Assembly: GCA_012719235.1 (NCBI GenBank)
Contig: JAAYAR010000044.1
Coordinates: 1 to 60,952, forward strand
DNA from: Clostridiales bacterium
Lineage (GTDB): Bacteria; Bacillota; Clostridia; Oscillospirales; Oscillospiraceae
Length of the DNA: 60,952 bases
Direction: 5' to 3'
The notes below the pieces were generated by a model. That model did not search any database and was not told the origin of the DNA. It worked only from the letters and a program-made list of their open reading frames with translations. Of the stretch, positions 25,962 to 35,592 are shown piece after piece. The translations under genes were made by a program, and so were the position numbers. Each line of letters begins with the position of its first letter. Positions within the stretch are counted from its first letter, which is position 1.

Positions 25962-26504
25962 ATGTTGAACGATATTGCATACGTCCTTTTGTCCGCGCAG
26001 GAGATAGAAAAGAGGGTGTCCGAGATCGCGGCTCAGATCAATTCGGACTACTCCGGAAAAGAACCCATCATCGTGAGCGTTCTCAGAGGTTCGTTTATCT
26101 TTATGGCCGACCTTGTGCGCAAGCTCGATTTGAAGTGCACGGTGGACTTCATGTATGTCTCTTCATATGAGAACAGGTCGGTCACGACGGGCGCCGTCAA
26201 GATAGTAAAGGATCTCGATATCGACCTCGAAGGAAAAGACGTCATCATCGTAGAGGACATACTGGACAGCGGGCTGACCCTCCACTACCTCAAAGAACTC
26301 CTGATGACAAGAAGACCCGCCTCGATCCGGACGTGCTCACTTCTTGACAAGCCTGCGCGCAGAAAGGCGCAGGTGACAGCGGATTATGTGGGGTTTGAGG
26401 TTCCCGACGCGTTTGTGGTGGGCTACGGTCTGGACTACGCGCAGAAGTACAGGAACCTGCCGTTCATAGGAGTTCTCAAGTCAGACATATATGAAAATGA
26501 ATAG
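25962..26504 (+). CDS. hpt: Hypoxanthine phosphoribosyltransferase
   Basis: 180 residues. The PRPP-binding loop [13 protein letters not shown] lies near residue 90, with an upstream [17 protein letters not shown] and downstream [27 protein letters not shown]. It salvages hypoxanthine and guanine to IMP and GMP. It starts 3 nt after the tilS stop, so it is translationally linked. Confidence 0.96.
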   Translation: MLNDIAYVLLSAQEIEKRVSEIAAQINSDYSGKEPIIVSVLRGSFIFMADLVRKLDLKCTVDFMYVSSYENRSVTTGAVKIVKDLDIDLEGKDVIIVEDILDSGLTLHYLKELLMTRRPASIRTCSLLDKPARRKAQVTADYVGFEVPDAFVVGYGLDYAQKYRNLPFIGVLKSDIYENE

Positions 26505-26563
26505 ACCTCCCTCGGAGGGAGACAGACAACGGATCCGTACTATTTGCGCGCGGGAGGTTTGAT

Positions 26564-28492
26564 TTGAAAAAGCCAAAGATAATCAGAGGCCTGGGTTTCT
26601 ATGTCCTTGTTTTTGTGATATTGATCATCACGGTCATTATGCTGTCTACCGATGAGGCGGCCGAAGAAATAACATATGCGGAGGTAGTCGACCTGTTTTA
26701 CAACGAACAGGTGGACAGCTTCAAGATCGAGGGGGACACCCTTTATCTTACGTTGAAGACACCCCTTGCTGACGGCTCAACGATGGTGACTCACTCGCTG
26801 TATGATTTCTCGGTGTTCCGTGAGGACCTCAACGAGCTGGTTATGCAGCAAAAGGAGAAGGGTATCCTCGCGGACTATAACTATATTCCCGAGTATGATA
26901 CCCCGTGGTGGCTCACGCTTTTGCCGTACGTTATCATGATCGGGGCTTTCATAGTCTTTTGGATCATACTTATGAACAGAAGCGGCGGCGGCATGGACAA
27001 GACCATGAAGTTCGGCAAAGCCCGGACCAAGCTGGGGAACGAGGAAAAGAAAAAAGTCACGTTCGGCGACGTCGCGGGAGCGGATGAGGAGAAAGCGGAG
27101 CTTGAGGAGATAGTCGAGTACCTCAAAGACCCCGAGAAATTCGTCGCTCTCGGCGCGCGGATCCCCAAGGGAGTGCTGCTGGTTGGGCCGCCGGGGACCG
27201 GGAAAACGCTGATAGCCAAAGCGGTAGCCGGGGAAGCGGGAGTCCAGTTTTTATCCATATCGGGCTCGGATTTTGTTGAGATGTATGTCGGTGTGGGCGC
27301 CTCGCGTGTACGCGACCTGTTTGATCAGGCAAAAAAAGTGTCGCCCTCCATCGTGTTTATCGACGAGATAGACGCTGTGGGCAGACGAAGAGGTGCGGGG
27401 CTCGGAGGGGGCCACGACGAGAGGGAGCAGACGCTCAATCAGCTGCTGGTTGAGATGGACGGATTCGGCAGCAATGAGGGTGTGATCGTTATGGCCGCCA
27501 CCAACAGGCAGGACATTCTCGATCCCGCGCTGCTGCGGCCCGGCCGGTTTGACCGCCACATCTACGTGGGGCTCCCCGACGTAAAAGGGCGAGAGGCAAT
27601 TTTGAAGGTACACGCCAAGGACAAACCGCTCTCCGAGAGCGTCGACCTTGCCACGATTGCAAAGGCCACCCCCGGATTTACGGGAGCCGATCTTGAGAAT
27701 CTGCTCAACGAAGGCGCGCTCCTTGCCGCGAGGCAGAATAAACGCATGATCGAAATGCCCGATCTTGAGGAAGCGATGATAAAAGTCATCGCGGGGCCCG
27801 AGAAAAAGAGCCGCGTCGTATCGGACCACGAGCGCCGGCTTGCGGCATTCCACGAGGCGGGGCACGCTGTGGCAATGCGCTCCCTGCCGTCTCAGGATCC
27901 GGTGCACAGGATTTCTATAGTCCCGAGGGGCGCGGCCGGAGGAATGACCATCTCGCTGCCGAAAGAGGACAGAAACTATAAATCAAAAAAAGAGATGGAG
28001 GACAACATCGTCGGACTGCTCGGCGGGCGCGCAGCCGAAAAGCTGATGCTCGACGACATATCGACGGGCGCTTCAAACGATCTTCAGCGCGCTTCAGCCA
28101 TCGCGCACAGCATGGTCGCTAAATACGGCATGAGCGACAAGATCGGCCCGGTCGTGTTCGACACGGAAGACCAGGTGTTCATCGGGCGCGACTACGGCCG
28201 CACGAAGGCTTACTCCGAAGAAGTGGCGGCCCGCATAGACGCCGAGGTTCACAGGATCATCGACGAGGCGTTCGTACGCTGCGAGGCAATATTGAACGAG
28301 CACAGGGACGTTCTGGAGCTGGTGGCGAACACCCTGCTTGAAAGGGATACGATAAGCGGCGAGGAGTTCGAGCACATTTATGTCACGGGTAAGCTCCCTC
28401 AGGAAACACAGGACACCGCTCTTGCGGCCGGACCGGAACCGGCGCAGGATCAGGCCGCTGCGCCCGAAGAAGACAGTAATTTGCCGGAGTGA
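26564..28492 (+). CDS. ftsH: ATP-dependent zinc metalloprotease FtsH
   Basis: 642 residues. Two transmembrane helices (about 9-28 and 118-140) flank an extracytoplasmic domain of about 90 residues. The AAA+ domain has Walker A GPPGTGKT near 208, Walker [11 protein letters not shown] and the SRH region RPGRFDRHI. The zinc site is HEAGH near 430, with the later acidic ligand in the [12 protein letters not shown] region. It degrades misassembled membrane proteins and short-lived regulators. TTG start behind GGGAGG. The C-terminal tail is low-complexity, rich in Ala, Glu, Pro and Gln. Confidence 0.97.
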   Translation: MKKPKIIRGLGFYVLVFVILIITVIMLSTDEAAEEITYAEVVDLFYNEQVDSFKIEGDTLYLTLKTPLADGSTMVTHSLYDFSVFREDLNELVMQQKEKGILADYNYIPEYDTPWWLTLLPYVIMIGAFIVFWIILMNRSGGGMDKTMKFGKARTKLGNEEKKKVTFGDVAGADEEKAELEEIVEYLKDPEKFVALGARIPKGVLLVGPPGTGKTLIAKAVAGEAGVQFLSISGSDFVEMYVGVGASRVRDLFDQAKKVSPSIVFIDEIDAVGRRRGAGLGGGHDEREQTLNQLLVEMDGFGSNEGVIVMAATNRQDILDPALLRPGRFDRHIYVGLPDVKGREAILKVHAKDKPLSESVDLATIAKATPGFTGADLENLLNEGALLAARQNKRMIEMPDLEEAMIKVIAGPEKKSRVVSDHERRLAAFHEAGHAVAMRSLPSQDPVHRISIVPRGAAGGMTISLPKEDRNYKSKKEMEDNIVGLLGGRAAEKLMLDDISTGASNDLQRASAIAHSMVAKYGMSDKIGPVVFDTEDQVFIGRDYGRTKAYSEEVAARIDAEVHRIIDEAFVRCEAILNEHRDVLELVANTLLERDTISGEEFEHIYVTGKLPQETQDTALAAGPEPAQDQAAAPEEDSNLPE

Positions 28493-28551
28493 GGCTTATG
28501 AGTTCAGGCTCCGGCTCATATAGCCGATCATACATTGAGGGAGGACAAAAA

Positions 28552-29112
28552 ATGAGTTTGACATACAAAATCGAGATCGCCGGGCTCGAAAGGGAACTGC
28601 AGCTTTGCAAATTGAACGACGATATGTGTATCGCCGCTTTCATAATGTTCGGAGACGTGGAGCTCACTGTGAGATGCGCGAGCGAGCTGCTGGCAAGATT
28701 GCCCGAATACGATTACCTTATCGCTCCGGAGGCGAAAGCCATACCGCTTTTGTACGAGATGGCAAGGCAGACGGGCAGCAACAGGTATCTTGTTGCAAGA
28801 AAGGGCCGAAAGCTGTATATGGCCGACCCTATTGAGGTGCAGGTGCGCTCGATAACGACCGACCATGTGCAGAAACTGTACATAGGCAGGCCGGAGGCCG
28901 AGCTGATGCGCGGCAAACGCATCGTTATCGTCGACGACGTCGTATCGACGGGGGAGTCGCTCAACGCCGTGCAGGAACTTGTGAAAGCGGCGGGAGGCAC
29001 TGTCGTCGCAAAGGCTTTCGTTCTTGCGGAGGGGGATGCGGCGAAAATGGACGATATCATTTATCTGCAGAAACTGCCCCTGTTTACGTCGGACGGCAAG
29101 CCGCTCGATTGA
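28552..29112 (+). CDS. Adenine phosphoribosyltransferase-like protein
   Basis: 186 residues of the type I phosphoribosyltransferase fold, with the PRPP loop IVIVDDVVSTGESL near 124-137 and a hood segment including DYLIAPEAKAIPLLYEMARQ. The family is annotated as adenine phosphoribosyltransferase-like in many Clostridia but is distinct from the canonical 170-residue Apt; the base specificity is not certain. The open frame starts at 28489 inside ftsH, but GAGGGAGGACAAAAA precedes the ATG at 28552. Probably cotranscribed with hpt and ftsH as a nucleotide-salvage end of the operon. Confidence 0.82.
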   Translation: MSLTYKIEIAGLERELQLCKLNDDMCIAAFIMFGDVELTVRCASELLARLPEYDYLIAPEAKAIPLLYEMARQTGSNRYLVARKGRKLYMADPIEVQVRSITTDHVQKLYIGRPEAELMRGKRIVIVDDVVSTGESLNAVQELVKAAGGTVVAKAFVLAEGDAAKMDDIIYLQKLPLFTSDGKPLD

Positions 29113-29235
29113 TTTCTTAAGCTGAAAACCAGAAAATCGACATATTTGAAGCAGAACCGCCCGAAAGGGTGATCGGTCGGGAACTCATTTTGCGATAATT
29201 CTTTGTTCGATCCTCATATTGCGGAGAGAAAACGA

Positions 29236-29275
29236 CTGCATCGAAGGATATGACCTTCGGTGCAGTTTTGTTTAC
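29236..29275 (+). terminator. Rho-independent terminator ending the ftsH/phosphoribosyltransferase unit
   Basis: A 12-bp stem with one G-U pair (29236-29247 with 29254-29265) followed by TTTTGTTT. The rest of the 244-nt gap holds no gene and no CIRCE element. Confidence 0.8.
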
Positions 29276-29356
29276 GGAAACTACGCGCTGTGAGCCGTTA
29301 TAAAAAGTCCCGCACGGGAAAAACTATAGCTGATAAAATAAAAAGGAGGATTCAAT

Positions 29357-29782
29357 ATGAATCTTGTGCCCTGGAATCCCTTCAGGGAATGGGAAAATAT
29401 CAGCAGAGAAATGAGCGATCTGTTCAGTTTTCCGACGCGGGTGTTCGGAGGCTTCGCATCTCCCCGCGTTGACGTATACCAGACAGAAAACGACCTGGTG
29501 GTAGAAGCCGAGATCCCGGGAGTCTCAAAGGAAGACCTGGAATTATATATCGATGAGAATACCGTAAGACTGGCGGGCCGGACAAAAAGGGAAAACGGCG
29601 TGAAAGATGAAACGGTCTGCAGGAAACAACGGTACTACGGCAGCTTTTCAAGAGTGATTCCGCTGCCCGTCGAGGTAAAATCCGATCAGGCTAAAGCAGA
29701 ATATAAAGACGGTGTTTTTTCGGTCACCATGCCGAAAGTCGAGCCCGCGAAAGCAAAGATAAGTAAGATTGATATTCAATAA
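29357..29782 (+). CDS. Hsp20 / alpha-crystallin small heat-shock protein
   Basis: 141 residues. The alpha-crystallin domain runs from about residue 36 (RVDVYQTENDLVVEAEIPG) to 135, with the conserved A-x-Y-x-DGVF segment (AEYKDGVFSVTMPK) near the C-terminus and a short KISKIDIQ tail (the I-x-I anchoring motif). It is an ATP-independent holdase chaperone. AAAAGGAGG lies before the ATG. Separate terminators flank it on both sides, so it is monocistronic. No CIRCE sequence is visible upstream. Confidence 0.95.
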   Translation: MNLVPWNPFREWENISREMSDLFSFPTRVFGGFASPRVDVYQTENDLVVEAEIPGVSKEDLELYIDENTVRLAGRTKRENGVKDETVCRKQRYYGSFSRVIPLPVEVKSDQAKAEYKDGVFSVTMPKVEPAKAKISKIDIQ

Positions 29783-29800
29783 GCAGCAAGATATAAAGAA

Positions 29801-29833
29801 GGCAGTCCGTAGTACGCTTCGGACCGCCTTTTT
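29801..29833 (+). terminator. Rho-independent terminator of hsp20
   Basis: GGCAGTCCG / CGGACCGCC stem (29801-29809 with 29820-29828, one mismatch) followed by TTTTT. A further 7-bp CGGGGAT/ATCCCCG hairpin lies at 29859-29877 before the convergent sensor gene ends. Confidence 0.85.
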
Positions 29834-29890
29834 GCGCAGATGATATGCCTTGGCTTTCCGGGGATCGGTTATCCCCGACGAGCACCCCTT

Positions 29891-32422
29891 TTATGAAGCT
29901 TTGCTCACTGTGATCTCACCGGAGCGGACAAGTTCGGCGAAAATATGCGCAAGATTCGGATCAAACTGTGTTCCGGCGTTCTTCTCTATCTGTTCCGCCG
30001 CGTACTCTACCGAAAGTCCCTTACGGTAAGGCCTGTCTGTCGTCATCGCGTCAAAAGCGTCCGCCACGGCCAGACAGCGCGCGGCTACGGGTATTTCCTC
30101 TCCGGAAAGCCCGCGCGGGTAGCCCTTGCCGTCCCAGCGCTCGTGGTGGCCGATGGCGGCCGGGATAACGTAGTCCATAGAAGGAAGGTGCCGTATCATC
30201 TCTATGGCGCTGTTGACGTGCTCCGTCATGAGTTTGAACTCGGAGTCGGTCAGCTTATCCGGCTTATTCAGTATGCTCTCGGGGATGCTGATCTTGCCGA
30301 TATCGTGCAGCAGCGCCGCCTCATATATGATCTTAACCTGCTCCTCGTTCAAACCGGCCGCTGTTGCAAGGATGGATGAATACCGCGCGACGTTGCGGCT
30401 GTGGTTGCCCGTGTAGTTGTCTTTCGCGTTTATTGCCGCGGTGAGGGCGTGTATTGTCGGCGAGGAGGCCTTATAGTGCGAGGTGCTGTCGCTCTCCGCA
30501 CGGGCAAGGATATCCATGGTCTTATCCGCTATACTGTGTGAGACGGGCTTGATGCCCTTGAACATCACGATGATGTCCTTACCGGAATTCTTGGCGTTAA
30601 AAACAGCCATATCCGCATTTTCCATAAGCTCGTTCGGGCTGGATGCCGCGTACGGATAGACACAGATGCCTCCGCTGATCGTGAGATGCTTGTAGCGGTG
30701 CCGGCTCGGCTCGTCATTTATAGCGTCTACACGGCGCCTGATCTCTTCAGCCAGTATGATCGAGCTGCGGCCGTCAAAATGGGGAAGCAGGACGGCGAAC
30801 ACTTTCCCGCTGAAGCGGAAAACAGTGCCGTTTTTTCCGACTACGGCTTTGGCGATCTCCGCAACGCGCCGCATGATATAGTCGCCCTCATCGTTGCCGT
30901 AGAGCTGGTTGTAAAGCTTGAAGTCGTCAAGGTCCAGATATAACAGCGCCAGAGAATCACCGCGGCAGGCTTCAAAATCATTCTTGATGCACTCGGTAAA
31001 ATGCTTGTAATTGTAAACTCCCGTCAAGCTGTCCGTTCGCGCCTCCTGATATACGCGCTCGTAGAGACAGGCATTTTTGACCGCTATCGAGGTTATCGTG
31101 CTGACGGTGTTGAGAAAGGACAGTTCCGAGTAGGAGTAGGGCGTCCCGTGTTCCTTACTCGAAAGCAGCAGCAGCCCGACTATATCCTCGTCGTCGACAA
31201 GACCCGCGACGCAGGTTATGTCCATATCCCTGAATATTTTCTTTTCATCCTGCCACAGGGACAGATAATAGGGGCTGTGCCGGAATTCTTCCATCGTGAA
31301 GCACGTTTCCTCACTTCTGAGGTATGTGAGCAGAGGGCTCTGGGCCGAAATGGAGAATTTCTGAGGTTTCAGGGGGTTTGAACTGTAACGGGAGACGAAA
31401 GCGCCCTCTTCCGGCAGACAGAAATAAACGTTGCAGACCGGGATCTCGGTCGTGACGACCTTGATGAGCTCGCTGAACACTTCTTCCGTTTTCAGTGTTC
31501 TGGAGACTTTGTTTGAGAATGCCTTCAGAAGCCTGCTCTGCTGCTCCTCACGCGTGAAGAGGGAATCCATCAGCCTTTTGATCATATAACATATAAGGAT
31601 GATGAGGACAAAGAAAATGACTACTACGAAACTGGTCGCCGCGTTGTCGGACATGCCGGTGGAGACGATCGCCTGCTTGACAGGGGAAATAAAATAGACG
31701 GATGCAAACGTGCACATCACGAACGAGACCATCAGCACGACGTTCTTTGATACGAGCAGCGTCAGCCTGAACATGCGCCGCTTATAGAGCGCTATCATCA
31801 TGGACACCGCCATGATAACGCCGCCGAGCGTATCCCAGGGGAACGTGTTCCCGGGGATGATCTGGACCATATTCCCTATCGCAGTTATGAAACATCCGAA
31901 AATGAGAGCCTGGAGGCCCGGCGTGCGGATCCCCTTTTCGCGGATAAGCTTACGAACAACGAGAACGATGAAGACAACAATAATAAGGAAGAACACAAGC
32001 GGAATTGCGATCTGCCACTCCATCTCATACGTGAATACCGTGCCGCCGGTTGGCGTGGTAACGGCTGCGGGGGGAGCGATAAACACCCCGAATGCTTCGA
32101 GTATAACTATGATCAGCGATCCTATGCCGAAAATAAGTTTGGAGAGGCAGCCTCTGAAGCGCGCAAAACTGCACACAAACATGTACGCAAGAAACGCGAA
32201 AGCAAACAGGGCGAGGATGGAGACCCCGAACCAGAATCTGATGCCGGGGAAGATTTGCAAACGCATGAGCACGGCACCGCCGGTCCACAGCAGCGCGTCG
32301 GTTATGAGGAGTATGAACCACCGGATCTGAGAGGTCTTTTTTGCCGCAAGGAAGGCTGCAAGGATAATTGCATAGCAGATGAGGGCCAGAATGTTAACGT
32401 ATAAAAAGGGGACCGAGCTCAT
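29891..32422 (-). CDS. Membrane sensor: 7TM-like N-terminus, GAF, degenerate GGDEF, HD-GYP phosphodiesterase
   Basis: 843 residues. The first 280 residues form eight or so hydrophobic segments of the histidine-kinase 7TM type. A GAF-like domain (about 300-450) follows, then a GGDEF-type domain (about 470-630) beginning DSLTGVYNYKHF, whose GGDEF signature is replaced by SGKVF near 535, so diguanylate cyclase activity is probably lost. The C-terminal HD-GYP domain looks intact: LLHDIGKISIP near 700 and HHERWDGKGYPRGL near 758, with the flanking DAFDAMTTDRPYR. It should hydrolyse c-di-GMP in response to a membrane or GAF ligand. The ATG at 32422 overlaps the GH3 stop by 4 nt (ATGA). It is the last gene of a three-gene operon. 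Confidence 0.9.
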   Translation of the reverse strand: MSSVPFLYVNILALICYAIILAAFLAAKKTSQIRWFILLITDALLWTGGAVLMRLQIFPGIRFWFGVSILALFAFAFLAYMFVCSFARFRGCLSKLIFGIGSLIIVILEAFGVFIAPPAAVTTPTGGTVFTYEMEWQIAIPLVFFLIIVVFIVLVVRKLIREKGIRTPGLQALIFGCFITAIGNMVQIIPGNTFPWDTLGGVIMAVSMMIALYKRRMFRLTLLVSKNVVLMVSFVMCTFASVYFISPVKQAIVSTGMSDNAATSFVVVIFFVLIILICYMIKRLMDSLFTREEQQSRLLKAFSNKVSRTLKTEEVFSELIKVVTTEIPVCNVYFCLPEEGAFVSRYSSNPLKPQKFSISAQSPLLTYLRSEETCFTMEEFRHSPYYLSLWQDEKKIFRDMDITCVAGLVDDEDIVGLLLLSSKEHGTPYSYSELSFLNTVSTITSIAVKNACLYERVYQEARTDSLTGVYNYKHFTECIKNDFEACRGDSLALLYLDLDDFKLYNQLYGNDEGDYIMRRVAEIAKAVVGKNGTVFRFSGKVFAVLLPHFDGRSSIILAEEIRRRVDAINDEPSRHRYKHLTISGGICVYPYAASSPNELMENADMAVFNAKNSGKDIIVMFKGIKPVSHSIADKTMDILARAESDSTSHYKASSPTIHALTAAINAKDNYTGNHSRNVARYSSILATAAGLNEEQVKIIYEAALLHDIGKISIPESILNKPDKLTDSEFKLMTEHVNSAIEMIRHLPSMDYVIPAAIGHHERWDGKGYPRGLSGEEIPVAARCLAVADAFDAMTTDRPYRKGLSVEYAAEQIEKNAGTQFDPNLAHIFAELVRSGEITVSKAS

Positions 32423-34038
32423 ATAGCCTTCACCTCCCGGACGATAACGCAAGGTTCGCTCTCCTGCAGTTTGAGCAGCTCGCCGATGTCAAGAGCGGAC
32501 GGGTTGATTCTCTGGAGCGTTCTCCCTGTCCGGCCTTTATATGTAGCGATGGCTCCCGTCTTGAGTATCGTCACCTTAAGAGGTTCCATATTGAGCAGCC
32601 GCTTAAGGTCGTTATAATCGCTGTCATAGTATCTGAAGTAGACGGCCAGATGCTCCGCCAGGGCGCTCTTTGAAACTGCGTCGCCGGTCACCGCCTCGGG
32701 GGTCAGCTCGATATACATATGCAGATACGGCTGGCCCTCGTGCGAGTATTCTTTTTTTGCCAGCCAGTCGTTTATACCGAGCTTTGACAGAGCGACAACG
32801 TCTCCGATCGTCGACTCGGTAAGCCTTGTAAACCCCGCGATATCGATGACGGAAGAGACTCTGTCATCAAACGTGAAGGTCGGCAGGGAACCCGCGGTCC
32901 CGGCACTGACGCAGCGGTAGACGTCGCCTATGCGGTACCTCATGAAAGCCCCGCCCTTCAGCACGCTAATAACAAGTTCATACAAGCCGCCTGTCCGCAC
33001 CTCGTTCATAAGGCACGTGCGAGGCTGGTAATCTTTGTTCTCCAGACAGTGCTGGATCTCGTCTTCGGGAATGAACTCGTAGAAACACGCGTCGGGGAAA
33101 AAGTACATTCCGTTGTGTTCCCATGTTTCCGTGCCTATGCATGTCGACTCGGTTCCGGCGGCAAGCTCAAACGGCTCGGTTCCCCAGGCCTTGGCAAGTC
33201 TGCTGCGATAGCAGTGGGCGTCGGTACCAGCGCAGATGAAAGCCTTCGGTCTGAAAATATCCCCGGGCTGGACCGGGCGCTGGTCCCGGCGGCTCAAATA
33301 CCGGGCTTTCAGATAGCGGAGCGCTATGTCCGGCGAAACCTTGATCTTGCCTTTGCTCTTTCCGGAGCTTGCCGAAGAAAAGTTTTCGGTTATATAGTTT
33401 GCGACGCTGCCGATGCCGAAGAAGAAATCAATGCCGCCCTTGTGGGCCATTGTGAAGCCCTTCTTTATTCTTTCGCTGAAGCTGAGCCCGTTTTTCTCGT
33501 TGGGGTCGGGCAGCCATTCGAGATTGATCTCCTCTTTCACAAGGGAGGGCATGAGCCCTGTCGCGTACGGGAGCGGAGCTCCGCCGTACAGGACCCGGTC
33601 GCCCTTTGATACGTTGATGTCGCCTTTCTCCCTCGCGGTTGTGACGAGCATCAGGCAAATGATGTTGTGGCTGTACGTATCGAGCATCTCACGGGTATAA
33701 GGGGCTACTTTTACGGGGCGGAGCCCGCCCTCCCAGGTGGTCTCTATCCAGACCATCGGAGTGGCGGGCAGCATAGCCGTGCGCCTGGACAGCAGCACGT
33801 CCGCGTAATCTTCATACCTTGTAAGAGGCAGCATTTTACGGAAGTCTTCCACCGTTTCCGGGTACTGCCCGCGGAGCAGCTCTCTGCCGAGACCGGAGTC
33901 CCGCCATAGCTTGATCTGCTCTTCCATGAGACGGTTCTGGATATACATATAGTCGGAAATGTTCAGATCCAGAAATCCGCAGTATTCGCTCCAGATCTGC
34001 TCGGGGCTGTACTTCTTCAGTTTGTCCTGAAACCTCAT
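32419..34038 (-). CDS. GH3-family acyl-acid amido synthetase (adenylate-forming)
   Basis: 539 residues resembling the GH3 family, known from plant auxin and jasmonate amido synthetases and patchily present in bacteria. The N-terminal part holds the ICLMLVTTAREKGDINVSKGDRVLYGGAPLPY region. The nucleotide-binding centre is AGTESTCIGTETW and YFFPDACFYEFIPEDE, followed by GGLYELVISVLKGGAFMRYRIGDVYRC, matching the GH3 adenylation core. Such enzymes activate a carboxylic acid as an acyl adenylate and transfer it to an amine, usually an amino acid. The bacterial substrates are unknown. It is sandwiched between a membrane methyltransferase-like gene and a c-di-GMP sensor with 4-nt overlaps on both sides, so all three are made from one transcript. 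Confidence 0.85.
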   Translation of the reverse strand: MRFQDKLKKYSPEQIWSEYCGFLDLNISDYMYIQNRLMEEQIKLWRDSGLGRELLRGQYPETVEDFRKMLPLTRYEDYADVLLSRRTAMLPATPMVWIETTWEGGLRPVKVAPYTREMLDTYSHNIICLMLVTTAREKGDINVSKGDRVLYGGAPLPYATGLMPSLVKEEINLEWLPDPNEKNGLSFSERIKKGFTMAHKGGIDFFFGIGSVANYITENFSSASSGKSKGKIKVSPDIALRYLKARYLSRRDQRPVQPGDIFRPKAFICAGTDAHCYRSRLAKAWGTEPFELAAGTESTCIGTETWEHNGMYFFPDACFYEFIPEDEIQHCLENKDYQPRTCLMNEVRTGGLYELVISVLKGGAFMRYRIGDVYRCVSAGTAGSLPTFTFDDRVSSVIDIAGFTRLTESTIGDVVALSKLGINDWLAKKEYSHEGQPYLHMYIELTPEAVTGDAVSKSALAEHLAVYFRYYDSDYNDLKRLLNMEPLKVTILKTGAIATYKGRTGRTLQRINPSALDIGELLKLQESEPCVIVREVKAI

Positions 34039-34583
34039 ATAATCCCGCCCTTACTGTTGTAGCTTAGAAGGCGTCTTATCGTTGTTATTCCGGGGATGAT
34101 GAACGGGGTCGTCTGTTTGTATTCATTGTACCCTTGAAGGAAAGCCGGAAATACAAACATGTCCTCAAACAATATCAGCAACAGATTAAGCCCGCAGTAG
34201 ACTGCCGCGGCATACAGAGGTAAGCCGGCGCTTAGCCACAGGCAGATATACAGCGGGACAAAAAACAGGAATCCCGGGTGGCGGCACAGCGCGTACAGTT
34301 TGCCGGTATAGACATTCTTTTCGCTGCCGCCGCCCATAAAGGACACCGACAGCACGGCATACAGCGTCAGCGAACCGAAAACCAGCGAGAAGAATCCGAA
34401 CAGCAGCCTGAACCTGCCGGTCAGCGGCGAGGAGTCATACTGAATACACAGGCCGGCGGTAGCCGCGGCCAGCATCACGATGCCGACGTAAAAGCAAGAC
34501 CTGAGAAGCCTGTTTTTAAGGCGCCAGTCGTTGTAATCACCGAGGAAGAACATTAAAAAAGCCGCTATTCCGAGAAAAAACAT
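34035..34583 (-). CDS. Membrane methyltransferase-like protein (PEMT/ICMT superfamily)
   Basis: 182 residues with four to five hydrophobic helices. The C-terminal half has the superfamily signature: YALCRHPGF near 101-109 (the RHPxY-type SAM-binding motif) and, after a helix, EDMFVFPAFLQGYNEYKQTTPFIIP (the E...F...Y..Y...TP pattern). PEMT/ICMT members use SAM to methylate lipids, amines or isoprenylcysteine carboxylates in the membrane. Substrate unknown. It is the first gene of the operon, with ribosome site GGAGTG at a good distance from the ATG; its stop overlaps the GH3 start by 4 nt. Confidence 0.78.
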   Translation of the reverse strand: MFFLGIAAFLMFFLGDYNDWRLKNRLLRSCFYVGIVMLAAATAGLCIQYDSSPLTGRFRLLFGFFSLVFGSLTLYAVLSVSFMGGGSEKNVYTGKLYALCRHPGFLFFVPLYICLWLSAGLPLYAAAVYCGLNLLLILFEDMFVFPAFLQGYNEYKQTTPFIIPGITTIRRLLSYNSKGGII

Positions 34584-34699
34584 GGTTTCACTCCGATGAT
34601 CTCTTTAAGCTGTATTCTTGCGCCGATGCGAGATGTCTTTAATGTTGCGTGTTGAAACGCAGACATAATCCGAAACAGGTAAACATAATCAGGATGTCC

Positions 34700-34728
34700 A
34701 GTATATTTCATAATCAACCAAATATCAA
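34700..34728 (-). promoter_or_regulatory. Sigma-A promoter of the GH3 operon
   Basis: On the minus strand, TTGATA (34723-34728), 17 nt, TATACT (34700-34705). Predicted start near 34693, leaving a 5' leader of about 110 nt before the methyltransferase-like gene. Confidence 0.75.
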
Positions 34729-35015
34729 CAGAAAAATGAATAAAAATTGACTAAAACATCAAAAAATCCGGCGGTCCCATATCTTGCGGCTTCAAAAAGC
34801 GCGATCCACTATAAGTGGTAAGGTGTTGATCGGGTATTATCAGATTAAAAAGTTCCCGCCTATCTCTCCAAGGAGATATTCGGGGCGAAACATTAAAAAC
34901 GCTGCTGTCCGCGCCGTTCGCTCGGAAACCGGTCCGCCGCCCGACGGGAGGGATATCATTATCAGCCGCCATGCGGCAGTACAGGGCACCGCGTTTATCA
35001 GCCCGGTCTGCGATC
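34729..35015. other. Gene-free stretch
   Basis: Stop-poor on both strands but with no ribosome site, codon bias or recognisable protein. I see only short inverted repeats such as CCACT/AGTGG near 34807-34820 and TCTCC/GGAGA near 34864-34876. No RNA gene is recognised. Confidence 0.4.
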
Positions 35016-35052
35016 AAAAAATCGGCATAGCCCGGCGACAGGCTATGCCGAT
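35016..35052 (-). terminator. Rho-independent terminator of the cupin gene
   Basis: A perfect 12-bp stem (35021-35032 with 35041-35052, 8-nt loop). Read on the minus strand the stem is followed by a run of T (TTTTTG). Confidence 0.88.
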
Positions 35053-35121
35053 AATATTCATGTTCTATGGATAAAGATATCCGAAGAAAGACTGTTCTGC
35101 GTCTCTGTCTGTAGACAGGGC

Positions 35122-35550
35122 TCAGTGATTTCTGCGTGTACCGTCTTCGTACTCGCGCATATACGCCCCGATAGCCTGTCCGCCCGAATAGTTAAGGACG
35201 GGTCGGGTCACATTCAGCACGGTGAACGGGGCGTGCTTGACGCCGGCAGGGATAAACAGCACGGTATTCTTGTTGAATTTTACGGGCTCACCGTCGACCC
35301 AGAAAGTGACTTCGCAGCCGAGTTCCTCGGTTGAGGGGTCTCCCGACATGAAACCGATATATTCATCAAAATCATGGCAATGCTCCGGCGGACCCTTGGG
35401 TATATCCTTCATCGTCCACACGGCCTCAAAATACGGCGCACCCGGAACTACGGTATCGTCAAGCCAAACGGCCCGCTTCAGAACGTCGTTGTTTTTATCC
35501 TGAGGCTGCTCGGCGATCCTGCTGACTACATAGTATTTCTTTTCGCTCAT
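35122..35550 (-). CDS. Single-domain cupin protein
   Basis: 142 residues with the cupin metal-binding pattern: PEHCHDFDEYIGFMSG (motif 1, His-x-His...Glu) and later PAGVKHAPF (motif 2 His). This suggests a mononuclear metal site in a beta barrel. Possible roles are a small-molecule isomerase, dioxygenase or sensor; nothing nearby decides. The longer frame has an ATG two codons earlier, but GGAGG is spaced 8 nt from the ATG at 35550. It has its own perfect promoter and strong terminator, so it is a highly expressed single-gene unit. Confidence 0.85.
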   Translation of the reverse strand: MSEKKYYVVSRIAEQPQDKNNDVLKRAVWLDDTVVPGAPYFEAVWTMKDIPKGPPEHCHDFDEYIGFMSGDPSTEELGCEVTFWVDGEPVKFNKNTVLFIPAGVKHAPFTVLNVTRPVLNYSGGQAIGAYMREYEDGTRRNH

Positions 35551-35592
35551 CGTCATATCCTCCCTTTATTACCGAACGTACACTTGCGCACT

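Noticed and set aside
29113-29356. CIRCE or other heat-shock operator before hsp20
   Set aside because: No TTAGCACTC-N9-GAGTGCTAA-like sequence; only a terminator is present.
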